Source: an uncultured Bacilli bacterium (GTDB lineage: Bacteria > Bacillota_I > Bacilli_A > RF39 > UBA660). Taken from it: DNA of 64,000 bases. The notes beneath the pieces were generated by a model. It did no database searches and was not told where the DNA came from. It saw only the letters and a list, made by a program, of their open reading frames with translations. The position numbers were made by a program, and so were the translations under genes. How positions within the stretch are numbered: the first letter of the stretch is position 1; every line of letters starts with the position of its first letter. Positions 1 to 8,800 of the stretch are shown in pieces. The stretch is from contig CAKORJ010000001.1 of the NCBI GenBank assembly GCA_934101575.1, positions 310,001 to 374,000 of the forward strand, given 5' to 3'.

Positions 1-1318
1 TTGATTTAGATAGTTCTCTTAAATATCCTGTTTCTGATAAGTTTATTGTTTCTTTATCAAGGACAGTTCCAAACCATCCTAAAATATTATCATAATTGTT
101 ACTAGCCCATTTCTTGAATTCATTAGCTTCTAAAATGTAATCACCACTCGCTTTAACTAGCATGTTGTACAAGTCTTCTTCTTCTGATATATCAAATGTA
201 AGATTTTGTTTTAGAACTATTTTGGATTTCTCTTTTTTGAATAGTCCTGTGCTCATGTCTTTGTTAATTTCTATTTTTCCTTCATTTAACCATTTTAGAA
301 GTACCGCTCCTAAAACATCTGTATCTTTTTTACCTAGTCTATATGTTTTTGTATACCAGTATGCTCTATAAATATCTTTGTTGCATGGTATATCTCTAAT
401 ATAATTTACTTCTTTTGGTAGTTTTTTATCTTCTTTTCTGAATTTTATTCTTTTACTACCCGCTAATCTGCCTTTTGGCATTACTATTCCTAGTATTATA
501 CTACCTGCTATGATTATTATAGGAATAATGTTATCAAAGAAAAAATCTATTATTGTTCCTAAAATACTGTAATTAGAATCTTCATTTGTATAACTTGTTG
601 AGCCTTTTTTTGACATTTCTAAATAGTAATTAAAGTTTTCATCTAAATTGTTGTCGTTTTGAAAAGTATTTTTGTCAAACTGTACTAAAATGGTCATATA
701 TTCATATTTTTCAAGAGGTTTATCTGTACTCATTTCAATATAACCATCATACACATAAGTTGGTGCACCATATTTTCCATAGCCCCATACTGGCAATTTA
801 TCACTATACTTTAAAAAGTCACTGTGAATTTTTATATATACATTTTCTGGACTATCGTTTAAATTCTTTGGAACGAGAGTCCAATACACCATATCTGCAT
901 CTTGCACCTTAGCAACAAAGTTGGTTATATCATATGTTAATTCATAGGTATTTGTTTTACCTTTCTCAGATATTCCCCAGCAGAGCTCTATTCCTGTGTC
1001 GGTATAGTTTATTCCGTTTTTATATTTTTTGTAATTAAAATCTTTGTTTATATCCCATTTTATATTTTGATATTGTTTGTTTTTTAATGTTACTTTAAAG
1101 TTTTTAAATTCTGCTTTTCCTATGTTGTTATATGGTTTATATACTTCTGTTAGATCTTCGTTTTTATCAAAATATATAGTCCAGTTTTCTTTTACATGGG
1201 CTGTTCCACTTTTATCTATATTTATATCCATGTTTATACTTTTTATGTCTTGGGCGTTTACATTACTTATCAGAAAAAATGATAGTAATATAGTTAAAAT
1301 AAATCCATATCTTTTCAT
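1..1318 (-). CDS. DUF2207-family membrane protein, C-terminus cut by window edge
   Basis: The frame is open from an ATG at 1318 to the left edge, so about 439 N-terminal residues are visible and the C-terminus is missing. The protein begins with a signal peptide (MKRYGFILTILLSFFLIS...), followed by a roughly 230-residue extracellular domain rich in Tyr and Asp, a transmembrane segment (IIPIIIIAGSIILGIVMP), then a cytoplasmic region starting with a basic patch (KRIKFRKEDKKLP). This order is that of DUF2207 predicted membrane proteins, which commonly sit next to LemA, as here. An AAGGAG box precedes the start. The function of the family is unknown; membrane or envelope homeostasis is only a guess. 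A hairpin lies between this gene and lemA, so it may be transcribed by partial read-through. Confidence 0.8.
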   Translation of the reverse strand, partial: MKRYGFILTILLSFFLISNVNAQDIKSINMDINIDKSGTAHVKENWTIYFDKNEDLTEVYKPYNNIGKAEFKNFKVTLKNKQYQNIKWDINKDFNYKKYKNGINYTDTGIELCWGISEKGKTNTYELTYDITNFVAKVQDADMVYWTLVPKNLNDSPENVYIKIHSDFLKYSDKLPVWGYGKYGAPTYVYDGYIEMSTDKPLEKYEYMTILVQFDKNTFQNDNNLDENFNYYLEMSKKGSTSYTNEDSNYSILGTIIDFFFDNIIPIIIIAGSIILGIVMPKGRLAGSKRIKFRKEDKKLPKEVNYIRDIPCNKDIYRAYWYTKTYRLGKKDTDVLGAVLLKWLNEGKIEINKDMSTGLFKKEKSKIVLKQNLTFDISEEEDLYNMLVKASGDYILEANEFKKWASNNYDNILGWFGTVLDKETINLSETGYLRELSKS

Positions 1319-1331
1319 AAAAATCTCCTTT

Positions 1332-1355
1332 AAAAAAGACTTACAAAAGTAAGTC
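1332..1355 (-). terminator. Hairpin between lemA and the DUF2207 gene
   Basis: A perfect 7-bp stem (GACTTAC/GTAAGTC) with a 4-nt loop is followed on the minus strand by six T. It lies just after lemA and ends only a few bases before the ribosome binding site of the DUF2207 gene. It is probably an intrinsic terminator that reduces, rather than abolishes, transcription into the next gene. Confidence 0.7.
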
Positions 1356-1360
1356 CTATA

Positions 1361-1912
1361 TTAGAAGCTAACTTTTGGTGCTTCTTTATCTTTTTCTTCT
1401 GCTTCGAAGAATGTACCTTTTTTAAATCCTGTCATGCTTGCAACTATATTAGATGGAACCATTTCTACTTTATTATTATATGTAAGAACTGAATCATTAT
1501 AGAATTGCCTTGCATAAGAAATTTTATCTTCTGTATCTTTTAAGTCATTTTGTAATGATAAGAAGTTTTGGTTTGCTTTTAACTCAGGATAGTTTTCAGC
1601 AAGAGCAAATAACTTTGATAAAGCATTTGATACTCCTGTGCTGGCTTTCATTTCTGCTTCTGGTGTGTTTGCAGATAAATATGTATTACGTGCTTGTATA
1701 ACTTCTTCAAATGTACTTTTCTCGTGCTTTGCATAACCTTTTACTGTTTCTACTAAGTTTGGTATTAGGTCTGCTCTTCTTTTTAATTGCACTTCTATTT
1801 GTGACCATTGATCATCCTTTTTATTTCTTAATCCTACCAGTTTATTATATGTTGCTATAAACCATAAAATTATTACTACAACAATAATAGCTATTACTAT
1901 GCCTAATGTCAT
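1361..1912 (-). CDS. LemA family protein
   Basis: A 183-residue protein with a single N-terminal transmembrane helix (IVIAIIVVVIILWFIATYN) followed by a helical domain carrying the typical LemA sequence: LVGLRNKKDDQWSQIEVQL, RRADLIPNLVETVKGYA and the later YNDSVLTYN segment. Length matches the family (180-200). LemA proteins are membrane-anchored four-helix proteins of unknown biochemical role. The start at 1912 has a GAGGAG box 7-8 bases upstream. The downstream neighbour is a DUF2207 protein, a frequent LemA partner. Confidence 0.93.
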   Translation of the reverse strand: MTLGIVIAIIVVVIILWFIATYNKLVGLRNKKDDQWSQIEVQLKRRADLIPNLVETVKGYAKHEKSTFEEVIQARNTYLSANTPEAEMKASTGVSNALSKLFALAENYPELKANQNFLSLQNDLKDTEDKISYARQFYNDSVLTYNNKVEMVPSNIVASMTGFKKGTFFEAEEKDKEAPKVSF

Positions 1913-1999
1913 ATAATCATCTCCTCTTTACTAATAATTTATACCAATTGCATTTATAAAACTTCAAATTACAAAAAAGTTATTACTTAAATAATAATC

Positions 2000-2236
2000 T
2001 TAATCTACTATTTCTTCAAAACGATATTTTTGTGTTGCTTCTGGATACTTTTCATGATCAACTTCACTCAAAAACATTTCTTTTGGTCTTGCATATATTC
2101 CACTTTTACTATCAACACAACGATAAATAACCAATTCTTCCCCTGTTTCACTATGTTTTGCAACTGTAATTACAAAAGACTTTCCTCCCTTAAAATGTCT
2201 CCACATTGTAAACGGTTTAACTTCTATATTATTCAT
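2000..2236 (-). CDS. DUF1653 domain protein
   Basis: A 78-residue protein with the DUF1653 pattern: a WRHFKGG opening, a hydrophobic strand ending in AKHSETGE, then YR and a C-terminal RPKEMFLSEV segment. It is almost entirely this one small beta-rich domain. Biochemical role is unknown. The start has a strong AAGGAGGAA box. It is transcribed away from sspI; the two genes share a 100-bp divergent intergenic region. Confidence 0.85.
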   Translation of the reverse strand: MNNIEVKPFTMWRHFKGGKSFVITVAKHSETGEELVIYRCVDSKSGIYARPKEMFLSEVDHEKYPEATQKYRFEEIVD

Positions 2237-2302
2237 TATATTCCTCCTTTTAATTAAGTATAATATAACAAAAAAAATAATTCAATAATTTAGTATATTT
2301 TT

Positions 2303-2316
2303 TGTAAATGTTTACA
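2303..2316. promoter_or_regulatory. cre-like palindrome in the sspI upstream region
   Basis: TGTAAA-TG-TTTACA is a perfect 6-bp inverted repeat with a TG centre, 20 bp upstream of the sspI start codon. It resembles a CcpA cre site, but the usual CG centre is TG. No CcpA gene is in the window, so this is only a candidate operator. Confidence 0.3.
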
Positions 2317-2335
2317 TAATAATAATGGTGATAAA

Positions 2336-2557
2336 ATGGATTTAGATATTAGAAAAAGTATTATTGAAAAGATTAGAAATGATGATGAAAAAGCTATAAT
2401 TGATACTATTAATGAGTCTGTGGTTACTTCGGATGAACTTGTTTTACCTGGGCTTGGTGTTATGCTTGAACTTTTTTGGAATAAACTTGGTGATAAGGAA
2501 AAAATGAATATTGCTAATATAATTAAAAATAGTATTAGTGATAAAAATCTTAATTGA
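2336..2557 (+). CDS. sspI: Small acid-soluble spore protein SspI
   Basis: The 73-residue product matches Bacillus SspI in length and pattern: MDLDIRKSIIEKI at the N-terminus, a central run of small and acidic residues, and the diagnostic core LPGLGVMLELFW near residues 38-49. SspI is a minor spore protein made in the forespore under SigG in Bacillus. A GGTGAT box precedes the ATG. The gene stands alone on the plus strand. Its presence implies that this lineage sporulates or recently did. Confidence 0.85.
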   Translation: MDLDIRKSIIEKIRNDDEKAIIDTINESVVTSDELVLPGLGVMLELFWNKLGDKEKMNIANIIKNSISDKNLN

Positions 2558-2668
2558 GTTTTTTATGTTTATTAGTTGTTTCTTTGTGTATAACTTATGT
2601 AAAGCTTAATGAGTATTTGTTGTTATTTATTGCGATTAATTATATATATAATTGGGAGGGATAAATAT

Positions 2669-2845
2669 ATGGAATTATCAGAAAATAAGAAAAATACAAA
2701 AGATATGGCTGAAAAACCAAAGAAAGTTACACTAATTTATGCATCTGATGAATTAAAAAATGATAAGGATGTTGTAAAAGCTGCTGTTGCAAATAATCCT
2801 CATTTAGAAGATGAACCTGTTAAAAAATCTAGCTCTAGAAGATAA
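2669..2845 (+). CDS. Small protein with a DUF4116-like motif
   Basis: A 58-residue charged protein. I chose the ATG at 2669 because a GGGAGG box lies 10 bases upstream; an earlier in-frame ATG at 2609 would add a hydrophobic N-terminus without a good box. The central ELKNDKDVVKAAVANNP looks like one copy of the DUF4116 repeat (D-K-[ED]-hydrophobic...A-V-x-x-N). The rest is Lys-, Glu- and Ser-rich and probably disordered. Function unknown. A larger protein with about ten such repeats is encoded at 23397-25400. Confidence 0.65.
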   Translation: MELSENKKNTKDMAEKPKKVTLIYASDELKNDKDVVKAAVANNPHLEDEPVKKSSSRR

Positions 2846-2872
2846 ATTCTTTTGTATTACATAATTAATATT

Positions 2873-2908
2873 AAAAAATCTATACATTTTGATTTGTATA
2901 GATTTTTT
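2873..2908. terminator. Bidirectional terminator between convergent genes
   Basis: A perfect 13-bp inverted repeat (AAAAAATCTATAC/GTATAGATTTTTT) with a 10-nt loop lies between the small DUF4116-like gene on the plus strand and the leucine-rich-repeat gene on the minus strand. A/T tracts on both sides let it work in both directions. Confidence 0.85.
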
Positions 2909-2923
2909 ATTGTCTTTATTTTT

Positions 2924-4279
2924 TTAGACTCTTACATATCTTGCTTTTGAGTAACTACTATATACTTTTTTACCATTTACATATTTATAAGCTTTTACTT
3001 TGTAATATGTTTTTGAACCTTTTTTAAGTCCATATTTTGTTGTTAATGATGTTTTTGTTGTATTTTTTAAAGCAAAATATTTCTTTGTTTTTGAATTATA
3101 TTTATATACAGTGTATCCACTTGCTCCGGCTACTTTATTCCAAGTTATTTTTGCTACGCCACTTCTTTGTTTTTTGGCTTTTACACCAGTTGGAGCTTTT
3201 AGAACTGGTTTTACTTTTATTGGATCTGAGAAATCACTATAATATATTTTTCCATCTGGAGTTTTTACGAATGTTCTTACTTTGAAATAGTATGTTTGTC
3301 CTGGATTTATTCCTTTGGTTATTGTTATGTTGTTTTCTCTTGTTGTGTATGCATACCATTCATATTTTTTTGTTTTTGAGTTATATACATATATTTGTGT
3401 CCCATCATAACTTCCCGTATAATACCATTCTAATTTTACTTTATTATATGCAGTTGGATTTCCATCTGCCCAATATAATTCTGGCATAAAATATGTATCT
3501 GAATATAGCCATTCAGATTGTCCCGGTGTAAATGTATATTTTATAAAGTCTTGTGATATTGAATCATATTTTGACCATTCATGATATATTGCTCCACTTG
3601 GAGTTATTTGATTTATGTCAACACTAAAGTCTGCAGTTTCTAATGTTGCTGGTATATTTAATGTTGTTACATATAGTCCATAAAAGGCTTTATTTTCTAT
3701 TGTTGTTACTCCTTCTGGGATATTTATACTTGATAGTGTTTCTCCATAAAAGGCTTTTGTTCCAATTGTTTTTACTCCTCTTGGAATATTTACATCTTCA
3801 CTATCATAAGATATTGTATCTATTGCTAATCCTATTAATTTAGTTCTATCTATTTCTGCTATTCCATCATTATTTGTGTCTGTTCTATCATAGATAAATG
3901 TAACGTTTTTACCAGGATTATTATTAAATACTGCATAACCTAGTTCTGTAACTGTATTTGGTATGTTTATTTGAGTTATATCATTGTAAGCAAATGCTTG
4001 TTCTCCTATTGAGGTTACTGTTTCAGGAATTACTACACTATTTAAGCCATCATTATAGAATGCTCTTGGTGCTATATGTTTTACTGTTATTCCATCTATT
4101 GTTTCTGGTATTACTACATTAGTTGGGCATTTTACTGAATTATTTTTATAGTTTGAAATAGTGTTTGTTTTTTTATTGAAACCAAAACACCATTCATTTG
4201 TAGAACTTGCCTCGACGGACGTTATTCCTAGTGTTAATACTATTCCTACTAGAAGTGAATAAATTAGTTTTCTTTTCAT
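2924..4279 (-). CDS. Secreted leucine-rich-repeat (BspA-like) protein with fibronectin III-like domains
   Basis: A 451-residue secreted protein. Residues 1-25 form a signal peptide (MKRKLIYSLLVGIVLTLGIT). Residues ~35-210 hold BspA/LRR_5-type repeats of the form VVIPETVTSIGEQAF, INIPNTVTELGYAVF and INIPEGVTTIENKAF. Residues ~265-450 contain two fibronectin III-like modules, the last with APTGVKAKKQRSGVAKITWNKVAGASGYTVYKY split over its strands. There is no LPxTG motif, so cell attachment is not explained. The family mediates surface adhesion in gut and oral bacteria; a similar role here is inferred. A good AGGAGA box precedes the start. Confidence 0.88.
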   Translation of the reverse strand: MKRKLIYSLLVGIVLTLGITSVEASSTNEWCFGFNKKTNTISNYKNNSVKCPTNVVIPETIDGITVKHIAPRAFYNDGLNSVVIPETVTSIGEQAFAYNDITQINIPNTVTELGYAVFNNNPGKNVTFIYDRTDTNNDGIAEIDRTKLIGLAIDTISYDSEDVNIPRGVKTIGTKAFYGETLSSINIPEGVTTIENKAFYGLYVTTLNIPATLETADFSVDINQITPSGAIYHEWSKYDSISQDFIKYTFTPGQSEWLYSDTYFMPELYWADGNPTAYNKVKLEWYYTGSYDGTQIYVYNSKTKKYEWYAYTTRENNITITKGINPGQTYYFKVRTFVKTPDGKIYYSDFSDPIKVKPVLKAPTGVKAKKQRSGVAKITWNKVAGASGYTVYKYNSKTKKYFALKNTTKTSLTTKYGLKKGSKTYYKVKAYKYVNGKKVYSSYSKARYVRV

Positions 4280-4311
4280 TTTTATATTCTCCTTTCTATT
4301 ATAATTATAAC

Positions 4312-4590
4312 TTATTTTTTTAGTTTTTCAATGTTTAATTCGACAATTGTTGCACCTTGATTAAATATATCTGTTTTATATGTTTTTACTTTTTTATTTG
4401 TTTTTAAATATTTATGGATTTCTTCTTTTAAGATACCTTTTCCTATTCCGTGTACTACTATTATTAAATTGTTTTTTAGGGTTATGTTGTTACTTATAAA
4501 CTCTTCTAGTAAGACTCTTGCTGAGAATCTTGTTTCTCCATGAAGATCTAGCGTTGGTAAGTTTTTATATAACATATAATTATCTATCAT
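4312..4590 (-). CDS. Smr (small MutS-related) domain protein
   Basis: A 92-residue stand-alone Smr domain: LDLHGETRFSARVLLEEFI (the L-D-L-H-G motif), then VHGIGKGILKEEIHKYL (H-G-x-G motif) and a final strand GATIVEL. Smr domains are nucleases, usually at the C-terminus of MutS2. Here the domain is alone and its ATG overlaps the nrdG stop (ATGA), so it is translationally coupled to the ribonucleotide reductase operon. A functional link to DNA metabolism is plausible but inferred. Confidence 0.85.
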   Translation of the reverse strand: MIDNYMLYKNLPTLDLHGETRFSARVLLEEFISNNITLKNNLIIVVHGIGKGILKEEIHKYLKTNKKVKTYKTDIFNQGATIVELNIEKLKK

Positions 4591-5126
4591 ACAAATAGTA
4601 CTTTCTTTTTATTTTTAGGTTTTTTGTCGTACTTTTTTATCTCTACTGTTTTGTTAGTTTTTAGTGATTTTGGTACATTTATTATTCTTTGGTTCGTTGA
4701 ACCTCTAAACTTTATATTTAGACTTTTGTTTTCTATTTCGAACTTACCATCTACTAATACATCTATATAATTTAATAACTCTCTTGTTTTTTCGTTTTTT
4801 AATAAAACTTCAAATAGAAAGCCTGTATAAGCCCATATGTTTAATCCTTGTTCTTTTGCATATTTTGCTATTTCTGTACAGGCTTCTGGTTGAAAGAATG
4901 GATCTCCGCCTGAGAGTGTTATTCCGTCTTGAAGTGTTAATTTATTTATTTCTTTTTTTATGTCTTCGACATCTTTTTCTATACCTTTATTAAAATCATG
5001 TGTTTCGGGATTGTGACACTCTTTACAGTTATGGGAACATCCTTGTGCCCATATTACTGCTCTTAGGCCTTCGCCATCTACTATACTATCTGTTAAAATG
5101 TTTTCGTCTGCTAATCTAATTTTCAT
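4587..5126 (-). CDS. nrdG: Anaerobic ribonucleotide reductase activating enzyme
   Basis: A 179-residue radical SAM enzyme that makes the glycyl radical on NrdD. The iron-sulfur motif CSHNCKEC (C-x3-C-x2-C) is at about residues 31-38, followed by the SAM-binding TLSGGDPFFQPEA. An N-terminal VDGEGLRAVIWAQGC segment is typical of NrdG. It overlaps the end of nrdD by about 11 bp and its stop overlaps the start of the Smr gene, giving the operon nrdD-nrdG-smr. The Lys-rich C-terminal tail (KKYDKKPKNKKK) is unusual but short. Confidence 0.95.
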   Translation of the reverse strand: MKIRLADENILTDSIVDGEGLRAVIWAQGCSHNCKECHNPETHDFNKGIEKDVEDIKKEINKLTLQDGITLSGGDPFFQPEACTEIAKYAKEQGLNIWAYTGFLFEVLLKNEKTRELLNYIDVLVDGKFEIENKSLNIKFRGSTNQRIINVPKSLKTNKTVEIKKYDKKPKNKKKVLFV

Positions 5127-7473
5127 GGACTTTATTGTGTTTTACTCTATCTCTTTCTTCTGCTCTTTTGCTGTTATTAAATCTATCTATAGTTCCTACT
5201 AGGTATCCTGTTATTCTTCTGATTCTTTCGAATTTTACTCCATCTCTTTCTGTTCTTCCGCATCCTGGACACATATCATTTATTACTCCGGTGAAACCAC
5301 ATACTGGATCTCTATCTACTGGATGATTGATTGCTCCATATCCTATTCCTGACTCTTTCATTTGCTTTACTATTTTTTCGAATGCTACGACGTTACTTGT
5401 TGGATCTCCGTCTAATTCTACATATGTTATATGTCCGGCATTTGTTAAAGCATGGAATGGTGCTTCTGCTTTTATTTTTTTGTCTATTGTTGTTTTATAA
5501 TGAACTGGTATATGGAATGAATTTGTGTAATATTCTCTGTCTGTTACTCCTTTTATTTTTCCATATATTGATTTATCTATTGCTGTAAATCTTCCAGATA
5601 GTCCTTCGGCTGGAGTAGCTAATAATGTAAAGTTTAGTTTACATTCTTTTGAGTATTCATCACATTTATCTCTCATGAATTTTATTATTTCATAGCCTTG
5701 ATTCCAAGCTTTTTTGCTTTCTCCATGATGTTCTCCTATTAGAGCTTTAAGACATTCTGCTAGACCTATAAATCCTATACTTAATGTTCCTTGTTTTAAT
5801 ACTCTTTTTATTCTGTCGTTATTTTTTAAGTTTTTAGAGTCAATCCATATACCTTGACCAAGTAAGAATGGAAAGTTATATACTTTTTTTGTACATTGAA
5901 GATCAAATCTTTCTAATAGTTGTTCTTTTACTAAATCCATCATTTCTGTTAATTCTTTATAGAATCCTTCTAAATCTGGTTTATCATTGTTTAATATACC
6001 ATGTTTAATGCCTAATCTTACTAAGTTAATAGATGTAAATGAAAGGTTACCTCTTCCTGGGGTTATTGCTTTATTTGGATCTACTACGTTACCCATTACT
6101 CTTGTTCTACATCCCATGTATCCTACTTCTGTTTTATAGTCTCCTTCTTTGTAGTATTCTTTGTTAAATGGTGCATCTATAAACGAAAAGTTTGGAAATA
6201 ATCTTTTTGCGGATACTTCACAAGCTAAATGGAATAAATCATAGTTTGGATCTTTTTTATTGTAGTTTATTCCTTCTTTTACCTTAAATATTGATACTGG
6301 AAATATTGGAGTTTCTCCTCTTCCAAGACCACTATCTGTTGCTAATAAAAAGTTCTTGATAACCATTCTTCCTTCACTTGATGTGTCTGTTCCTAGGTTT
6401 ACTGATGAAAATGGCACTTGTGCTCCGGCTCTTGAATGCATTGTATTTAAGTTATGAATAAAACTTTCCATTGCTTGATAAGTCATTCTATCTGTCTTTT
6501 CTAGTGACTTTTTGTTTGCTAATCTAAATATTTTTAATACTCTTTCTTCTTCTTTAGCAAAACTGTCTAAATTACTTATATCATAATCTATTGTAGTTAT
6601 TTTATCTATTTCTTTCTCTATTTTGTTAAATTTTATAAAATTTAAAAATCCTTCTAATTCCAAATAATCGTATATCTCTTGTTTTAAGTTTTTCTTATAT
6701 GTTTTTACTACTCCTGGGGCCATATAATAATCAAATGCTGGTATTGATTGCCCTCCATGTTGATCATTTTGATTTGATTGAATTGCTATAGCTGCTAAAG
6801 CCGCATAACTCATAATACTATTTGGTGTTCTTAAATGACCATGTCCTGTTGAAAAACCGTCTTTAAATAATTCGTTTAAATCTATTTGGCAACATGTAGT
6901 TGTTCCCATTGGCATAAAGTCCATATCATGAATATGAATTGCTCCTTTGTCATGTGCATCTGCAAATTTTTGTTTCATTAAGTAACTTTTAGCAAATTCT
7001 TTTGTTAGAGTGCTACCAAATTGTAGCATTGTTCCCATAGCAGTGTCCCCATCTACGTTAGCATTTTCTCTTTTAGCATCGACATTTTTTGCATCTTCCA
7101 TACCAAGAGATTCTATTGATTTTAAGAATTTATGTTCTTTTTCTTTAAATAATTCTCTTGATTTACTTCTTAGAGTCCTATATGATGAAAAGTTGTTATA
7201 TACATCCATATATTCATATTTTTTTAATTTTTCTTCTATTAAATCTTGAATATCTTCTATTTTTATACTTTTCTTATCTTTATAATCTTTTGTTATTTCT
7301 TTTATAACAGATTCATATACTTTTGTTATGTCTTTATCTGTGTACTTCTTTTCTTCTATGCTGTCAAATCCTTTTTTTATTGCTATGGCTATTTTTTCTT
7401 CTTCAAATTTTGTCTTTTTACCATCTCTTTTTATAACTATTAGTTCTAATATTTTATCATCTAATACGATCAT
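5116..7473 (-). CDS. nrdD: Anaerobic ribonucleoside-triphosphate reductase
   Basis: A 785-residue class III ribonucleotide reductase, making dNTPs without oxygen. Residues ~10-100 are an ATP-cone (VIKRDGKKTKFEEEKIAIAIKKG), followed by the catalytic barrel with HGHLRTPNSIMSYAALAAIAIQ-type sequence. Near the C-terminus, zinc-site cysteines sit at about C725, C735 and C738 (CGFTG and CPGCG), and the glycyl-radical motif RITGY places the radical at about G756. The ATG at 7473 lies 9 bases after an AGGAGG box. Nothing is missing for activity, and nrdG follows directly. Confidence 0.96.
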   Translation of the reverse strand: MIVLDDKILELIVIKRDGKKTKFEEEKIAIAIKKGFDSIEEKKYTDKDITKVYESVIKEITKDYKDKKSIKIEDIQDLIEEKLKKYEYMDVYNNFSSYRTLRSKSRELFKEKEHKFLKSIESLGMEDAKNVDAKRENANVDGDTAMGTMLQFGSTLTKEFAKSYLMKQKFADAHDKGAIHIHDMDFMPMGTTTCCQIDLNELFKDGFSTGHGHLRTPNSIMSYAALAAIAIQSNQNDQHGGQSIPAFDYYMAPGVVKTYKKNLKQEIYDYLELEGFLNFIKFNKIEKEIDKITTIDYDISNLDSFAKEEERVLKIFRLANKKSLEKTDRMTYQAMESFIHNLNTMHSRAGAQVPFSSVNLGTDTSSEGRMVIKNFLLATDSGLGRGETPIFPVSIFKVKEGINYNKKDPNYDLFHLACEVSAKRLFPNFSFIDAPFNKEYYKEGDYKTEVGYMGCRTRVMGNVVDPNKAITPGRGNLSFTSINLVRLGIKHGILNNDKPDLEGFYKELTEMMDLVKEQLLERFDLQCTKKVYNFPFLLGQGIWIDSKNLKNNDRIKRVLKQGTLSIGFIGLAECLKALIGEHHGESKKAWNQGYEIIKFMRDKCDEYSKECKLNFTLLATPAEGLSGRFTAIDKSIYGKIKGVTDREYYTNSFHIPVHYKTTIDKKIKAEAPFHALTNAGHITYVELDGDPTSNVVAFEKIVKQMKESGIGYGAINHPVDRDPVCGFTGVINDMCPGCGRTERDGVKFERIRRITGYLVGTIDRFNNSKRAEERDRVKHNKVHEN

Positions 7474-7587
7474 TTCTTCATACCTCCTACTTTTTAATAG
7501 CTTTCAATTTGATATTACTATCATGACAGTCAAAAGTCAATAATATAATAAGACATTTTTAAATAAAAAGTAGAGTTTGTTAAAACC

Positions 7588-8430
7588 CTATTCTTTCTCA
7601 ACATTTTTTGCTAAAAGGTAACCCCATAAAAATGCTAAAATTGTTGTAAATATATTTACAAATGATATTGTAAACCTTCCTACTTTTAAGATCATTACTA
7701 CTATACTTAAAATCATTAAAGCACATATTACTGAATAGCATACTTCTTTATGTTTTTTTAATAAGTAAGATATTAGTTTTGCTATTAGTATTAAGGATAA
7801 TATAAGTACTACTATAAATGTTAATACTACTAATACATCTTTTATGTTTGATAAAGATAAAGCAGAAGACACTATATAATTATATCTATCTAATAAACTA
7901 TATATGTAGGATAAGGAAATGCTTGGTATCAAAATTATTATTGCTGTTAGGAGTCCTGATACTGTTGGGAATATGATGGTAGGAATAGTTATTTTTTGTT
8001 TTGATAGAATAAAGTATATAACAAATGATATAACTAATGTTATTAAAAATGTTGGTATTGTTGCTTTTAGTTTTTTGTTTTTATTATTTTTTATTGTTAA
8101 TGTTAGTCCTCCTGTTATTACTCCTACAAATAGAAATATTGTCTGAGGCCTATATTTTCCTAGGAAATACTCTATTAAATGATTTCCAGAAATAAGTCCT
8201 ATTATTATTCCTATTATTATTGGAATAGTTACAAGTAAAAGTATTTTTTTATTTTCTTGTTTTGTTTCTTTGTTCTTTTCTTTTTTTAGCACAGAGGAAA
8301 GTCCTTTTATAAAGTTTTCATATGAACTAAATGATACTATACATGAAGAAGGACTTACTCCTGGTACTAAGCTTGCTATTCCTGTTATGAATCCTTTAAT
8401 AATTGATACAAAGCCATCTTTTTTTTGCAT
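7588..8430 (-). CDS. DUF368 family polyprenyl-phosphate transporter
   Basis: A 280-residue protein with 7-8 predicted membrane helices. The N-terminal FITGIASLVPGVSPSSCIVSFS corresponds to the DUF368 signature G-x-x-x-x-x-P-G-V-S. Members of this family (PopT) have been shown to recycle undecaprenyl phosphate across the membrane for cell-wall synthesis. A second P-S-I-S-L-S motif around residue 170 matches the internal pseudo-repeat of the fold. It starts 1 bp after the stop of the upstream small membrane protein, so the two are probably co-expressed. Confidence 0.85.
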   Translation of the reverse strand: MQKKDGFVSIIKGFITGIASLVPGVSPSSCIVSFSSYENFIKGLSSVLKKEKNKETKQENKKILLLVTIPIIIGIIIGLISGNHLIEYFLGKYRPQTIFLFVGVITGGLTLTIKNNKNKKLKATIPTFLITLVISFVIYFILSKQKITIPTIIFPTVSGLLTAIIILIPSISLSYIYSLLDRYNYIVSSALSLSNIKDVLVVLTFIVVLILSLILIAKLISYLLKKHKEVCYSVICALMILSIVVMILKVGRFTISFVNIFTTILAFLWGYLLAKNVEKE

Positions 8431-8431
8431 A

Positions 8432-8707
8432 TTATTTTACGTCGTCCATAAACCAAAGTTTCATGCTATAGGTTATGCTTTTGTCTGGAATTTTATATTC
8501 TACTATTTTATATAGTTTATAATCGTGTACTGTTACTTCACCTTTATCTTTTTCATATTTGTTTGTTACTCCTTCAAATACTGGTGCTTGTTCTTTCTTT
8601 ATTTTGAAGAAGTTAAAATATCCTACTACAAAATATGCTACTACAAGTACTATTAATATATCGATAATTATCCATATTGTAGTTTTTAGCTTTTTGTTCT
8701 TTTTCAT
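8432..8707 (-). CDS. Small single-pass membrane protein of unknown function
   Basis: A 91-residue protein with a basic N-terminus (MKKNKKLK), one transmembrane helix (IWIIIDILIVLVVAYFVVGYFNF) and a ~60-residue outer domain containing YKLYKIVEYKIPDKSITYSMK. I recognise no family. It has an excellent AAGGAGG box and lies immediately upstream of the DUF368 transporter, so it may be an accessory factor. That is inference from position only. Confidence 0.6.
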   Translation of the reverse strand: MKKNKKLKTTIWIIIDILIVLVVAYFVVGYFNFFKIKKEQAPVFEGVTNKYEKDKGEVTVHDYKLYKIVEYKIPDKSITYSMKLWFMDDVK

Positions 8708-8776
8708 TTCATATCCTCCTTATTAACTATATTATATAATAATAATTTGTTTTTTTAAAGAGGTTTTTTACGCAAA

Positions 8777-8800
8777 ATTAAAAGAGGCTATCTTGCCTCT
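8777..8800 (-). terminator. Terminator at the end of spoVS
   Basis: A perfect 6-bp stem AGAGGC/GCCTCT with a 6-nt loop is followed by TTTTAATTTT on the minus strand. The spoVS TAG stop lies within the hairpin, so the terminator overlaps the 3' end of the gene. Confidence 0.7.

Noticed and set aside
1077..1352. Plus-strand frames such as this one, and many Leu/Phe-rich plus-strand frames across the window
   Set aside because: They are antisense shadows of A-rich minus-strand genes, with Leu/Phe-rich composition and no ribosome binding sites.
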